Made by a program: the position numbers and the translations under genes. A stretch of DNA of 64,000 nt from positions 14,307,001-14,371,000 of the forward strand of contig JAYKYS010000008.1 of the NCBI GenBank assembly GCA_036924285.1, written 5' to 3'. Source of the DNA: Asterella californica. Its lineage: Eukaryota > Streptophyta > Marchantiopsida > Marchantiales > Aytoniaceae. Shown in pieces: positions 1-15,104 of the stretch. Below the pieces are notes generated by a model. It made no database searches. It was not told the DNA's origin and saw only the letters and a program-made list of their open reading frames with translations. The stretch's first letter is position 1; each line of letters starts with the position of its first letter.

Positions 1-1834
1 TGGTAGCTGTCCTGATCCTCGACTCCATGGACACGTCTACCGCCTCTCGCTGAACTACTTCAGCACTAGAGGTAACTACATCCTCGCTCTCACTGAGCGT
101 GACTGCCAACTGGAACACTGGAGCCAAGTTGACTCCCAATGCTCTCATATCCGTGGCTGAGAATAGTGGGGCTCGCAAAACTGCTGTAGCCGCCCCCAAC
201 ATCGAGTTCGACGTCGTATCCACAGACGTCGAAGGTGGACTCACATCACATCCACTCCTGGATGTCGATGCCTCCAACTCTACTGCACCATCGGTAGGTC
301 GTTTAGGAACCATAGATGTGGTCCTCAACGCCTCCGATAACGTGAACGACTGGGGAAGCCTGGCCTGTCTACCAGCCTCCCCGCGTTGTGGATCCAACTC
401 CACTGACGCACCTCGTGGCTCAGAGGCACGTGCTGCACCTCTAGTCACTGCCGCAGATGCCTCAATCTGCGCCACACCAGCCATGAAGTCGAAGTCACCT
501 CCTTCTCCTCCATAAGATGTGGAAGCCTCTGTTCCACCTGATCTCCGCTGGACCATAGCCATACTAGCTATCCTTTGCTCCAACTGCTCAATCCGAGCAG
601 CCATACCTGCTTCTGACGTCGTAGCAGGCGGTGGACCGACCGGTCCTCTCCCAGGTGCTGGACCTCTACCTCCAGCTCGACCACCACGGCCTCCCTGAGC
701 TCCTCCGCCTCGTCCACGATCAGCCTTCCCTTGCCGCAACTCGGGATGGAGATCAAAACAATGGTCACTACTGTGACCGGGTCGTCCGCAATGCTCACAT
801 TGCCTAGGTAATGCTGGAGATGTCCCTGATGTCCCTGACGTCTCATAACCTCTCCTCTGTGGACAGTCCCTCTGCTGATGAGGACCATCACACGTCCAGC
901 AAGGACCCGCTTGCTGCTGACTAGAGAAGGACGGCATGGGCTTCTGTCCACCAGATCCTCCAACACCTCCCTGAGATCGTGACTGCTACGCACGATCCTT
1001 ACCACCACCACCACCACCACGCTGTTGCGTAGTCTGTGATCCTCGAGAAGAGGTGGTCGCTCCATGTGGTGTCTCCTTGCTGAACCCAGCAACCACCACC
1101 CTCTCCTCCACCATGTTGAGCTCAATCCGCTCAGCAAGACTAAAGACAACTGTCAACGTCGGAGCGGTATCTCTAAGAAGAGTAGCATCTCTAACTCTCC
1201 TACGCAGCTCCCGGTCTAGTATCCCATACCAGAACTGGACTGCCTGTACTTCCGTCACCCCTTGGGTAACGCTGATCAACCGCCTCATGCGAGTAAACGC
1301 CTCGCGTAGGCTCTCTCCAGTCTTCCGCTGGAACTCCTGCAGACTCCTCAACTTGTCGGTCCGCACACCCTGATAGTTCTTCCTCAAACATTGGAAGAAC
1401 TGAACCACAGGGTTAAACCCTGGTGGTATCCCGCTCACACTACCACCTGCTCCACTACTTGTGGACGCACCGGTAATAGGTACTCCGCCACCTGTGGCTG
1501 TACCACTGCTACTGGCACCCGAACTCGCAGGTGCTACGCCTCCCGAAACTGCGCCAGTAGTGATAGAAACGTAGTTGGGAGACCAATGTCGTCTCCACAA
1601 CTCGATCTCAACATTGTAATCTCGTCTGAACTCATGATAATCGTCCATCGGCGGTCCCTCCAAGTGCTGGAACAAACCCTTCCATGCCATGAAGGGTGTA
1701 AACAGCTGTGGGTTCCGCATCTGCTGCAGACCGCACCAACTGTCGAACTCCTGGATGAAGTCATCCAGCTCAATAGTACCAACTGTACCCGAGTAACGCC
1801 GAGGCCCCTTCGTGGCCTCATAGATCTCGTCCAT
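1..1834 (-). pseudogene. Gag of element A, with one in-frame TAG
   Basis: This is a retrotransposon Gag, which forms the particle and binds the RNA. The ATG at 1832-1834 follows an in-frame TGA (1838-1840), which fixes the start. Residues 1-282 hold a retrotransposon-gag-like helical domain (LRSLQEFQRKTGESL, REAFTRMRRL) with a Gly/Ser/Thr-rich insert near residues 95-140. A single TAG at 986-988 interrupts the frame. The same frame then stays open to position 2 of the window. That second half carries two CCHC knuckles, CWTCDGPHQQRDC (around 863-901) and CEHCGRPGHSSDHC (around 758-799), then an Arg/Gly-rich stretch. The TAG follows a Gly-rich run. It may be a decay mutation or, less likely, a readthrough site. 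The frame continues off the window. Confidence 0.8.
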
Positions 1835-2436
1835 GTCTCACAACAACGGTGTGGCGACACTAGACTCACCACCAGAAAACGCGCTGTCTGCGTCTGACTC
1901 GTCCTCTGGAACAACCGACGGCAATGGTGTAGGTAGTCGGTACCTCACCCCACTCCGTGTATACCCACTGTCCGAGAAGTCCTCACCAGAACCTCCCGAG
2001 AACTCCGTGATGAGAGAATCCCGCTAACACACTCCCCAACTGGAATGTCGCAATCCCCGTCATCACCGTAACCACCACTTGCCTAACCCCGCTCCTACTG
2101 AGCTCACCTATCCCCTACTAGGACGATCAAGGTAAGGGCAACCTGTACCTGCCATCACCACAGGTAGCCTCTCACGGTCTGTTGGTCGTCACTCCAACCG
2201 CACCGTGAGAGAGACAAAGGTAGTCTGACTGGTCCGCAACTCCAGCCTCATTACCGACAACACACTGGAGTGAACTCACTCCGGAAATCAAGCGCCAACA
2301 CAAGCAAACGCGGCGCACAAACAGGAAGCAGAATATGGAGGGGTTCCAACCACAAGAAGTCCAAACGATAACCCTCCACACTCAAACATTCACATAAAGA
2401 GAAACCCAGCCCCACCCGGACTGACGTCTCCTCGTC

Positions 2437-2465
2437 GGTGACCACATGCACAATATATGGTCACC
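2437..2465. repeat. Hairpin where the primer-binding site is expected
   Basis: Arms GGTGACCA (2437-2444) and TGGTCACC (2458-2465) flank a 13-nt loop directly after the minus-strand LTR end. On the minus strand the LTR is followed after two bases by TGGTGACC, which could be the primer-binding site. I could not assign a tRNA. Confidence 0.4.
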
Positions 2466-2468
2466 AAC

Positions 2469-4045
2469 TGTCGTAACTGACACTGGAGATCACTAACTAG
2501 ATGTCCACACCTCTAGTAGCTCCAAAAACATCCACGTGGTAGCTCTACTAGCTCATCCAAGACAACTGCCACCAACTGCCTACATACGCGTCTCTACGGT
2601 ATAGGCAAACACTACCACAACTATAGCTTACTCCTAATACTATGGGGTCGCCTTACCACTCCTCTAGGAACGTGCGAGAAGGTCTATTACTACCTTAAAC
2701 AAGTCCATAAGTACTTACACGCATCCCTGTAGGACACCAAGAGCTATTGGTCTAGTGGTAAAGCCAAAGCTAAGACTACAAAGTCAGGAGTCCAGGTCCA
2801 GAAATAGTGTTGGGATGGGTGACCAGCTGGTTTTACACTTCCCACACACTAGAACTTGGATACCTCTCTCACGCACGCCAGCAAGCTGGCTTGCGGCGGA
2901 CGCGGGCTCGGGCTCAGCTCCGCTCCGTCTCCGCACTCTCGCACTCCGCTCTCACGCCTCCGCACTCATGCACCTCTGCTCCTCGAAGCCTCTAAACTCG
3001 ACACTCCCGCTCACTCTCCGCTCCGCTCCGCTTGAAGTAGAGTAGAACAGGTACAACACACCAGAAGAGGCTCGGCTCCACCTCGAATTGCAGAAGATTG
3101 CACCCAAACAGCCTCCAAAACAGCGAAAACAGCTTGCGGGTGCACACGGGTGACCAAAAATCTGACGTAAACAGCAAGATCACCCCAAAACCAACACGAA
3201 CACCACTACAACAGGTTCGCAAATGCCCAATACCCACTTCGCGAATGCACACACCCACAACACAACTCCTGAACTCGAGTTCCAACATGAAATTGCACCA
3301 AAATCTGACGTAACTAGCCTTTTAGTACTTGCGGGTATCACGGCAGCGAACTTTGACATGCCATAACTTCTTCAATCCTTGGCCAAACTCCACGAAACTT
3401 AGTGCGTTAGAATCGTCTCTCCAATGCGCTTCCAAAGAGCCCACTCCGGCCCGACATTGACAAGTATTTCAGCTGCCACGCCCAAATGCGCAATCCGGCT
3501 CCAACAACACATTTCAAGAACATTCCGCAAAATTTCTGCAGCGCTTCCGCATGACAGAAATCTCCACTCGACCCCAACAACAGCAAATCGATCTGCGACT
3601 AGCAATGTAGCATGCGCCCACACACCTCGATCACAACTCCAACAATCAAGCACGAACGACAACGCCCGAAGATACCAGCGGATGATTTCAGATCAGCGGG
3701 TTCCTACTGAACTCCATCTCGACCTGCACTGAGTTCACTGAGTTCTTTGAGTAATCTGAATAGAGAAATTACCATCTCCAACACCACAACAAGGATTACT
3801 CACAAACGGTCAAGCCAAACCCACTCTAAGCACGAAGAGAATCCGGGTTACACTCAACTAGACTATCCACCATAGCCTGGAGCTTGAAGGCTCAACTCAA
3901 AGAACTAAGGCCTCCAAGCCCTACCTGCGAAGTTTACCCCTAGTGGGCTCTCTCACCAACTCGTCCTAACGGCACTAACGGCCTTACCGGGATGCGCCAC
4001 TTCGCACTCGGTCACCCTAGCCAAGGTGCCCAAACTGACGTGACA
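2469..4045 (-). repeat. 5' LTR of element A (about 1.58 kb)
   Basis: The LTR is delimited on the minus strand by TGTCACGTCAG at 4045 and TTACGACA at 2469, giving TG...CA ends. Its first 350 bases match the LTR at 23732 closely in the opposite orientation. Both contain the block CCGAGTGCGAAGTG and the segment around CTTCAAGCTCC. The 3' boundary is inferred from the TG/CA ends and the following leader. No second LTR is in view, so the length cannot be checked against a partner. Confidence 0.6.
2748..2831 (+). other. 5S rRNA-like / pol III promoter-like segment inside the LTR
   Basis: The core GGATGGGTGACC (2813-2824) equals the box C region of 5S rRNA. Bases from about 2780 align to 5S without gaps, including an AAGT block and a TAGT..T block at the correct spacing. 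A tRNA A-box-like TGGTCTAGTGG lies upstream at 2748. It sits on the plus strand, antisense to element A. It could be a nested 5S-derived SINE, or a 5S-bearing LTR comparable to Cassandra elements. It is not a complete 5S gene. Confidence 0.45.
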
Positions 4046-5468
4046 AAGAGGTTTTAATACATGCTCTGTCTATTACCAAACCTTTCTATTCAGAAAGGTT
4101 AGGTAATAAATTAATCACTAAAAATTTATATATTTTATTCGATTATAGATCTATGTTTATACTGTGAAAGGTGAGTGTTTCACACTCTTCACTTACAGAT
4201 TTATGACCGTAGGCGCCAAGTGTAACCAATGAGTCTTTGGACCCATGCACCAAGTGTAACCATGTCTTCGGACCCTTAAATGCGGAGCGCGTGAGCTAGA
4301 CCTCATCAATATAACACATACGTTTTTTTATCATACAGAGACTTTGTCATCTTGTTCATTTATAGATGTTTATAGGTTAAATTATATGTAATTAGATGTA
4401 ATTTATTTCATTTTACGATTCTATCTTGTGAAAATAATTTTGGCTACAGTGTACGATGTACTATTTTTATTTATCTATCTTCTGAAATCGATCACCATGT
4501 CTCCATCAATAATGTGTGAAAAGTTTTTCCACTACATCGTAGTTTGTCTTCTTCCTTGTGCGGGTTAGAAGTGCATCGAGCATGCATATTCTCCCGAGCT
4601 TAAACTCCCGACGTCTAGAGTCTCATAGACTCATGTTATCGATGTGTTATCATGAACATGTGTGTAATTAGCGTATGATAGAGGAGTACTCTTTTCTCGT
4701 CTCAAACTCTGACTTCTGGTTTCTTTGCTAGCACATCATTTATATAATTAAAGTCCACATGTCTAAATATATTTTCTTTTCTCGTTGGTAAAGGTAAGCC
4801 TTGCGTAGACAAATGATATTTTCCATACTCCCGCATGTATATAGTCAGTTTATAAAGTTAATGTTTAGTAAGATGTAATATACCTCTTTAACGAAGAGCT
4901 AAAGGAATGAGGACCCCGAATTTTGTTGTCCCACACTCCGCTTGTCCTTTTCCTTCCCCTGGCAAGAAGTGCATGTTGCATGCCTATTATTTATTATTCA
5001 CCAAGAACAGATTTGAAGAAAAAATAGCTTTAGCTTTAGTACTAAAGCTATCACGTGTATTGAGCTACTAATATCACAAACACAGGCAAGAAACTCTGTA
5101 ACCAAACGGAAAAATATTTGACTAGAGTATACAGAAATCATTCAACAAAGGGTTCTCACTATCATCTCATAACTTGATTACGTCTTCTCTCATACTAGAC
5201 AGAAGACTTGGAGATGCAGAAATTGGGTCACATACACAAAACCAGTTTCAAATACTCATATCACTACTAGAGCCTTTCAGTTTTCTAATATTTAACTGAA
5301 ATAAAAAGCATAAATAATAATAACATAATAACTAAGTGATAATTATGAGAGTAGCATAATAACGTATACACAATTCCAAATAAATATTCTTCATAATAAT
5401 TTATGAATTCAAGGAGTTCTATTCTATACTACTTTGGGATACATCAGGTATAAAAGAAGAGTAATTTT
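4046..5468. other. AT-rich non-coding stretch
   Basis: No credible coding region. It holds one copy of the dispersed palindrome (4071-4108) just outside element A. Two blocks around 4540-4600 and 4905-4990 share the motifs GAAGTGCAT and GCATGC with the 17145-18840 array. Confidence 0.5.
4071..4108. repeat. Palindrome family, copy 1
   Basis: An imperfect inverted repeat (TATTACC...AGAAAGGTTAGGTAATA). It is the same palindrome seen near 14887, 16431, 17219, 17603, 17933 and 18645. Confidence 0.6.
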
Positions 5469-5663
5469 TAAGTTTATGTTTAGGATTATAAAAGCAAATA
5501 GGGAATGGTTTATTGTAAAATATTAAGTTTTAGTGCATACTAAGCATTCACATTGTTCTGTAATGGTTTAAGTTTATATTTAGAATTTTAAAAGCAAATA
5601 GGGAATGGTTTATTGTAATATAAGTTTTAGTGCATACTAAGCATTCAAATTGTTTCTAATCAC
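5469..5663. repeat. Tandem duplication, 100-bp unit, two copies
   Basis: Copy 1 is 5469-5568 and copy 2 begins at 5569. Both contain AAAAGCAAATAGGGAATGG and TAGTGCATACTAAGCATTCA. They differ by a few substitutions and a short deletion in copy 2. Confidence 0.85.
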
Positions 5664-7102
5664 AAATGAAAGTGAGAGATAACAAAACATAATAACACTA
5701 TGAATTGTGTGGATGGAACATATTCAATTCTCAATGAATAAATTTTTAGCGGGAAAATGGAGTGGCTCATTTGTGCGTAAACCACCTAATTTCTGTCGGA
5801 CATTCTCGGGAAGTATAGGTTGTCAAGAATAGACCTCAATATACAGTCTGTCATTTGAGTAACTAAAATATTTGTCATTCATTTACGGCTCATTTACGGC
5901 CAAATTCTGTCCGAGCTGAAGACGAAGATTCCTGATCCAGAAAAGAGAGATCTAATCACAGCTCATGATTATGGAAAGAAGGAGGAATAAAAGAAGCAAC
6001 TGAAAGAAGTATAATTGATTATAAACTTACAACTTGTAGGTTCTTGTAGGAGGCGGTGCCGCCACTACATGCACCAGAAACTTCAGGACTCGGCATTCTT
6101 TCTTAGACCATATTATTCCTGAGCTGACTACAGTTGAGATGGTGACCCATTCTGTTATTTTCTTGATTCTTTTTGTGTGGCTTATGTCTCACCTGGTTAG
6201 AAAAAGTTTTGACCTTTTAAAAGATTCTGTAATAATGTTAGAGTAAGAATTTAGCTCATAATTTCATAATGGATTAGTCCAAATCTGTGTGTTTATAACC
6301 TTTCTGTGTGGTTCTAGACAAGTGAGTTTCTTATTCTTTTAATAGAGATGACTACAAGAATAGATTTATGAATTTTTTATTTGCAATGGTCACGTTTTAC
6401 ACGCCATGTCCATTTACCATTATTCTTCACATTCTTTTTCGACATGGAGATATCATAGTATCAATCTGGTAACATCCTTTTTACCTATAAACCAACGTTT
6501 AATCATTTAATACTTTTTTTATGTAAGATGTTGTCACAAGATTAGTAATTGCATCTGAATACATGAGACTAACTTGCAGACAATAGCTACTATTTAACAT
6601 AAAAAAGGCAAAGGTGGTTAATGTTTCCAAGCAAGTTTGGAACCACTTACCGTGAGTAAGGATATAACCAACATGCTTGGATCCCGCAACATTATTCACA
6701 GTTTTGCACCTGTTCGTGAAACATTAACAGTTGCTATGGGAAAGTATCAATCTGACCATACGCTTCCGTCTTGATTGAGTTTCGACTAAAACTAGATAAG
6801 GATGTTAGACTAGTTCCCTTCGCAACTGTGAAGAAAACACACTCTCTCTTTTCATGTGTATTTTGTACTAAAATTATACAGAAAAAGTGTGGAAACCTTA
6901 CAGAAGAATTCTATGAAACTAAGACTCTTCTGAAAACGGTACAATATTAACTATTTACGGTATTTACTATGATATGATGTGAGCGATATTTACTATGCTT
7001 ATATTTTAGAAGACGTTTCAACTATGATCGAACTTAGTGAATGGGAGAATTTAACTTTGAATATTAATAGAAATGATATATTGTCACTATGAACATCTTC
7101 TT
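5664..7102. other. AT-rich non-coding stretch
   Basis: Nothing recognised. Short open frames here have no family motif. Confidence 0.4.
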
Positions 7103-7282
7103 TTTATCTTGTTGCACAGAAGAGAACATAAGCTATCCAAAGCTTGATGCTAGAAAATACCTAAGATATCAAACTGTAACGGAACAAGGTTTATTATCTT
7201 GTTGCACAGAAGAGAACATAGCTATCCAAAGCTTGTATGCTAGAAAATACCTAAGGTATCAAAATGTAACGGAACAAGGTTT
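7103..7282. repeat. Tandem duplication, 90-bp unit, two copies
   Basis: Copy 1 is 7103-7192 and copy 2 is 7193-7282. Each contains GTTGCACAGAAGAGAACATA and TGTAACGGAACAAGG. They differ by compensating small indels near the AAGCTTG block. An 88-codon open frame across both copies is a by-product of the duplication. Confidence 0.85.
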
Positions 7283-9257
7283 CAAAAGATTCGGAAACTT
7301 TTTTATCAATACTTATTATGCTTATAAACATACATACGGAGCTAATTCTGTCTAGAAGTACGAGAAATGTCCTTTTGCTGAAAGGACGAAGGGATAAAGT
7401 GGTTTAGGGTTTAGGTGCATCGAAGTTGAGGTTCGTTGGAATGCTAGTAGCTTGATGACGGGAATGGATAAAGAACGTGTGATGGTGGTGGTGAGCCTGA
7501 AAAGGTATGCTCACACTGTACATAAGTAGCCTCAAAGAGACAAATCCAAGCTGCCGCTCAGATGTATGTTCAAAGGAGTGAGTTGGGCATGTACTGTATG
7601 TGCATGCGGAGGAATTTGGGAATTTACTTGGATAATGAATATACTGGAAAGCAGAGCGAAGAGAGAAGTAGCAGAAAGTCCGAACAGTGAAGTACAATGT
7701 GACTAATGATGTACAGCATAGTAGCTACTCAAGCTATCATAGCTAGCTTGAGTCTAGCATAGCATGGAGTATGGCTAGGCAGACTATACTCTAGCATAGC
7801 ATGGAGATAAAGAATATGTGTGTGTGTGTGTGTGGCAACAAGACGATGCAGTCCGAAGGCTGGAGATGAGGACATTCTGAACGTACTTTATGTCATGAAA
7901 ACCACCAAGACCATGCATGCCTTTCATTCAGGTTTCAACAGGAGGATATATAGTAAAAAAGTATAATACTATTTAAAATTACTTCGTGGAGTTTAGAGTT
8001 TGAAAATGGATCAAAAGATATTTGCGTGTTATTATTTCTTTTTAAATAAACTAGATACCTGAAAATCCATACAATTCGAGTACATAAGATTTGAATTGAC
8101 ATCTCACATTTCAAATGGAGCCCTTTAACCATTACATACATTCCTTCACTTGTCCTCTGTATTTAATTTTACAACCCCGTGGAATTTTCTCTTGATCTTC
8201 TCTTTGTTGAGTTTTCACTACCCATGAGGATATTGAGCTTTAGGGAACGCCCCGTCCAGTTATACATAAGTAGTTTAAACGGTTACTAGTGCGTGAAAAA
8301 GCTGGAACCTTTCACATATATTCCTCAACTGCGGGAGACTGTTACGGCCCAGGCGCCCGCGAGTGTTTGTAGTTAACGTTTTCTCGAATAGGCAGTGAAT
8401 TTCAACAAATTTATTGTTATTGTGTTGTTATTATTGTTACTATATATTTAAAAAAATAAAATAAAATAAAAAATAGAAAACACCACTTAAAAAAGTACAC
8501 GGCTCCGGACACAGTTGCCCTTGAAAAATTATTGCCATTTCCCTTCTGGACGTTAGAGAATCTTTGGTTTTAGCTTTGACACTCCCTAGTAACATAACAG
8601 AGCATTACCATCTAGATATAGGTCTTGAAAGAAAGCATTGGATGGATGAGAAACTCCGGGGGGAAGTGGGAACTGAGAAACTGCCATGGGTGATACTTGG
8701 TAGATTCTCACCGGAAGAAAACAGTTATATATTTCATTCTATGCTAGAAACACTGTTCGAACATTGCATGATTTATTCGGAAAGCGTCAGAAGCTTGCAT
8801 TTCGGGGTCGGGTAAAGTGTCGAGGAAATTTCGTCCAAATCTAAAATCACAAGTTCTGTTCGTTAGAGTTTAGTCAAGAGCATTGGACGATCGAACAAAG
8901 AGTAAATTCATTTCCATTCTACCAACTACCTGAACAAGTTCAGAGCAAGACATCATCATTATGAACGGATCGTTCATTCTCATCTACAGTAATAGAAAGG
9001 ACTGTAATAAAGGCATATTCACGGAACAGACCGACATGATAAAACATGATATTAGATCTAGCGTAGGCACGGCAGAAGATCCCCAAGCCACTCGAATCAG
9101 TTACATAAACCAAGAAAAGTGCAAGGCCTGGATCTCAAGTAGTCAGAGGATGTTCGAAAGTAACGACAAGGTCCCCAGCGAGCACTGGCAAGTAGCAATA
9201 AAGTGAAAGTGGCGGTGTATAGCTGTGCAGACGACAAAACTTTCCAAAATCCTATTT
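7283..9257. other. Unassigned stretch with a short TG microsatellite
   Basis: It contains a (TG)9 run at 7817-7834 and a repeated motif CTAGCATAGCATGG near 7750-7805. There are small open frames near 8564-8815 and 8961-9206 without recognisable motifs. The first of these would need a TTG start. Confidence 0.4.
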
Positions 9258-9771
9258 AGTTTATTATGCAAAATAGTATGGGTGGACGGGCACCAAACGA
9301 TAGTGACCTTTTGTCCAAAGAACAGGCAAGCAGCCCATTGCCGCTAGTTCCGCTAAAACTACTGTTGGAAGTGCTGGTGGCCATGAAGTGCCACCTACGC
9401 TGTTGTGTTCGTAGGTGGCATGGGACTCCACTCTTCCCAAACCCAGCACTTTATAACTTTACTATCAAGCCGAGTACAACTTCTACACATGGTCGATCCA
9501 TCCTCCTGCATCGAAATTCCCTATAGCACAAGCCCTAAGAGTTTCCACTAAGACGGTGTAGGAATGTAATGTAGTGTACGTTGTAAGGAAGCAAGCTCAG
9601 GTTGTCCCTGAGCTGCTGACCGTGCGAAGTATGGATGGTGGGAGGAGATCTAGAGGATGAGGAGGGGAAAATTGCTGATGGGGTTTGGGCAGTCGAGAAG
9701 TCCTGTCAAAAAGGTTTTATCTGTCTATACATTGGTGCAGTTCCGGAGCTGCAGTACAGCCTGCTGGACGT
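9258..9771 (-). terminator. 3' region of the thermospermine synthase gene
   Basis: Downstream of the TAA (9772-9774), a minus-strand AATAAA lies at 9260-9265, about 510 bases past the stop. It is a candidate polyadenylation signal. A stem-loop (9389-9420) lies between. Assignment as 3' UTR is inferred from position only. Confidence 0.35.
9389..9420. repeat. 11-bp stem-loop in the putative 3' UTR
   Basis: The arms TGCCACCTACG (9389-9399) and CGTAGGTGGCA (9410-9420) pair perfectly around a 10-nt loop. Confidence 0.7.
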
Positions 9772-12669
<2,898 letters not shown>

Positions 12670-13500
12670 TCCTTCTTCTCCTTCTTTTCCCCGAACCGGG
12701 ATGCTTTCCTTCCCCAGTTTTACTACGGTGGGACTGGCTCACTCGAGAGAATTCGAAGAAGGGCTAGAGAACAGAGCACGACAGAAATGGGAAATTCCCG
12801 CAAACAGAACAGAGGAAAGAGGAGGGCGAATCCTCTCTTTTTCTGGCTGGTGCTCAATTGCAACAAGAATTGACTAGAGATGCCACGATCCTCCTTGAAA
12901 CACACTGAACTCTGAACAGGATGACTGATTGCTCTCAGGGAATTAGACTGACCGACAGCTATCCAATCAGCCCAGCCGCGGGTTTTCGTATAAACGAAAC
13001 CGAACCGGACGCACGCGCAGAGAGCAGAGACGTGACGAGGAGAGGGAGAGTCGAGGCGGTCCGTGCTTTCGCCGAGGGCACGAAAGAGATGGAAGGCTCG
13101 CTAGCGCTCTGCCGCTTCTGCAGAAGAGGAAAAACCCCGGAGAATAGGAGTCGCGAAAGCGGCGAGCGTTGGCGAAAAGGAAGGAGGACTTCAGCTGCTT
13201 CTGGAAAAGGGCTCAGAGTAGAGACTGGCGCTGCCGCGTGCAAAGGAAGAAGCCAAGCCTGCCTAGGCAAGCAGAGAAGATGGAAGGAAAGAAGTGCTGA
13301 TGTAAGTAAGTAAGTAGCAGAGACAGGTCGACGATGCTCAAGATATAGAGAAGGGCCGCGCAGCGTGAGAGCGCCAGCCAGCCAGCAAGAGCAGTGAGTG
13401 CAGCAGACGCCCAGAAGCGGAGAAAGAAAGTCCGATAATGGGACTCTTAGGACGAGTACTGTATTATGTAGATAGTTCCATGCCATGCCCATGCAGCGGT
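12670..13500 (-). promoter_or_regulatory. Leader/promoter region of the thermospermine synthase gene
   Basis: Read on the minus strand this is CT-rich, which is typical of a plant 5' leader. A TATA-like TTTATACG sits near 12986-12993, which would give a leader of roughly 290 nt. A 177-codon frame (12959-13492, minus) lies upstream. It is Ser/Leu/Pro-rich with no motif and is most likely a composition artefact of the CT-rich strand. Confidence 0.3.
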
Positions 13501-14759
13501 GACCACTTGCGGCATCCCATGAACATCATTGCTCTCATGCACATCCATGCATGCCTCCTGGTCCTTGATTGATTGACTACAGTTCTTCTTACATACTGTA
13601 GCATGTTATCCATAACTGTTATGCTTACTGCCCGATTTCATTCCATATCTGTGTGGGTCACATATACTTCACATACATATCACGTGTTATATTATGGTGT
13701 TCGTTTCCTCTCTGTTACCTTTCTGTTACGCATTTGCATAACTCCATTCAAAGACTAGGAAAAGAACAAAGTATATGGAGACCTTTTGTCATTTCCCCTC
13801 CTTTAAATAGCAATATTCAGTAGCTCCTAGACATGGTACATTCTTTCTCTTTGCTTTCACAGTCTGACTGAAATGGAATGTTGGCAGCGTCAAATTTCCA
13901 ACTCGCATTAAATACGGTGGTAAAAGCATATGCATGAAAGCAAAGTAAATGTTGTTATTGACTGTGTCATGCGGAGTTCATTTCTTTGCAGATTTTATAT
14001 ATATACTATCAGGATCAAAGTGCGATAGCTAGTTTAATTATTTGATATACTACTTTGAACCAGTTAATTAATAACGATTGACAAGTAGTATATGTGTTAT
14101 ATTTATTTTCAGTCATGTACTGAAGGAAGCTCTCTGAATCCTCAAGTTAGGAGATGCGAAAAGGTGACTGCGTAGGGAATGGGTTTTGACTTTATGAGTT
14201 CTTTTGTAGTTTGTACCTCTTCGTGTGTTGAAGGACTTTTAAATGGAGGAGGAAGAATAAATGTTTTATGATTCTTCTTCCTGAAGTCCGGAATTGAGTA
14301 AGAGTCATGGCAAGGCATTACAATAATGAAAATAAGGGTAAAAACGTACATGCATACTTACATAGAAAGAAAGGATGTGATATGAATTGTTTTGTAATAA
14401 TACCTACCTATTTTAATTTCAAAAAGTATAAAAAGGGGAAAGAATGTGATCTGGAAAAAAATCTAATCTTCTGGATTTAATGAAATTCTAAAGAACTAAA
14501 AAATGACAAAGAAACTCATGCCTCAATTCAAGGATCATAAATGTCGTCTGGATTAGCTTAGCTCCGTGGGTGTTGTAGGTAAGGTACGGGTATACTCTTT
14601 TAAGGTATGCATGTTGTGCAAGCATGATGAGTTTATCACAGAATCCCTTTATCTACATAGTTATATCGTGTTAATGAATAATATGCATGTAACATTAACT
14701 TCAGAGAAAAATATATAAATGTTAAATGAAAGTTCGGTACCAAGTGATCAGAAAAATTC
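13501..14759. other. AT-rich non-coding stretch
   Basis: I see nothing assignable here. Confidence 0.4.
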
Positions 14760-14937
14760 AGAGTTATCTCTAAATATTAAGTGATAGCTTGACCTGGAGA
14801 GCAAAAAGATCCAGACATAACCCATAAGAGAAACGTAAATTACAACTATGGAACTAATTCACGAAAATAATATTCATAATCATCAGATTAATTTATTTCC
14901 TAACCATTCCTGAGGAAAGGGTTAGGTAATACATTAA
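14760..14937 (-). repeat. Palindrome family, copy 2
   Basis: A body with ACCTGGAGA, ATCCAGACATAACCCATAAG and GTGATAGC, followed by the palindrome at 14887-14937 (ATTAATTTATTTCCTAACC ... GGGTTAGGTAATACATTAA). The body and palindrome recur at 16285-16476 in the same orientation and downstream in reverse orientation. Confidence 0.7.
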
Positions 14938-15104
14938 ACCCTTGCACTAGTAGGTATGAGTATATACAGTATACAGATAATGATGATGCTAGAGCTTCAA
15001 GTATCAAAACTAGTTCCTTTTTTGTAAGAACTAAGAACTTTTTTCAGGGTGATCGAGTCTTCCAACTTATATAATCTCGTATACGTGAGAAGGTGAGTAG
15101 TTAG

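Larger units (their letters stand above)
1..4045 (-). mobile_element. Element A: Ty3-like LTR retrotransposon, 5' part
   Basis: The element is read on the minus strand: LTR at 2469-4045, untranslated leader 1835-2468, then gag from 1834 to the left edge of the window. The LTR begins TGTCACGTCAG (minus strand) and ends TTACGACA. Protease, RT and integrase, if present, lie outside the window, so Ty3-like is inferred from the gag and its two CCHC knuckles. Its LTR is clearly related to the LTR fragment at 23732-24590. Confidence 0.75.

Noticed and set aside
568..1897. Several overlapping open frames on both strands in the gag of element A
   Set aside because: Frame shadows of the GC-rich gag; only the minus-strand frame with Gag helices and CCHC knuckles makes sense.
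2812..2824. A functional 5S rRNA gene
   Set aside because: Only about half of the 5S sequence is recognisable and the 5' and 3' ends are missing.
8564..8815. Possible small protein gene near a match to 43650-43697
   Set aside because: It needs a TTG start, has no recognisable motif, and the match between the two places is short and weak.
12959..13492. 177-codon minus-strand open frame upstream of thermospermine synthase
   Set aside because: It lies in a CT-rich leader-like region, has a Ser/Leu/Pro bias, and shows no motif. A plus-strand frame overlaps it, as expected of low-complexity composition.
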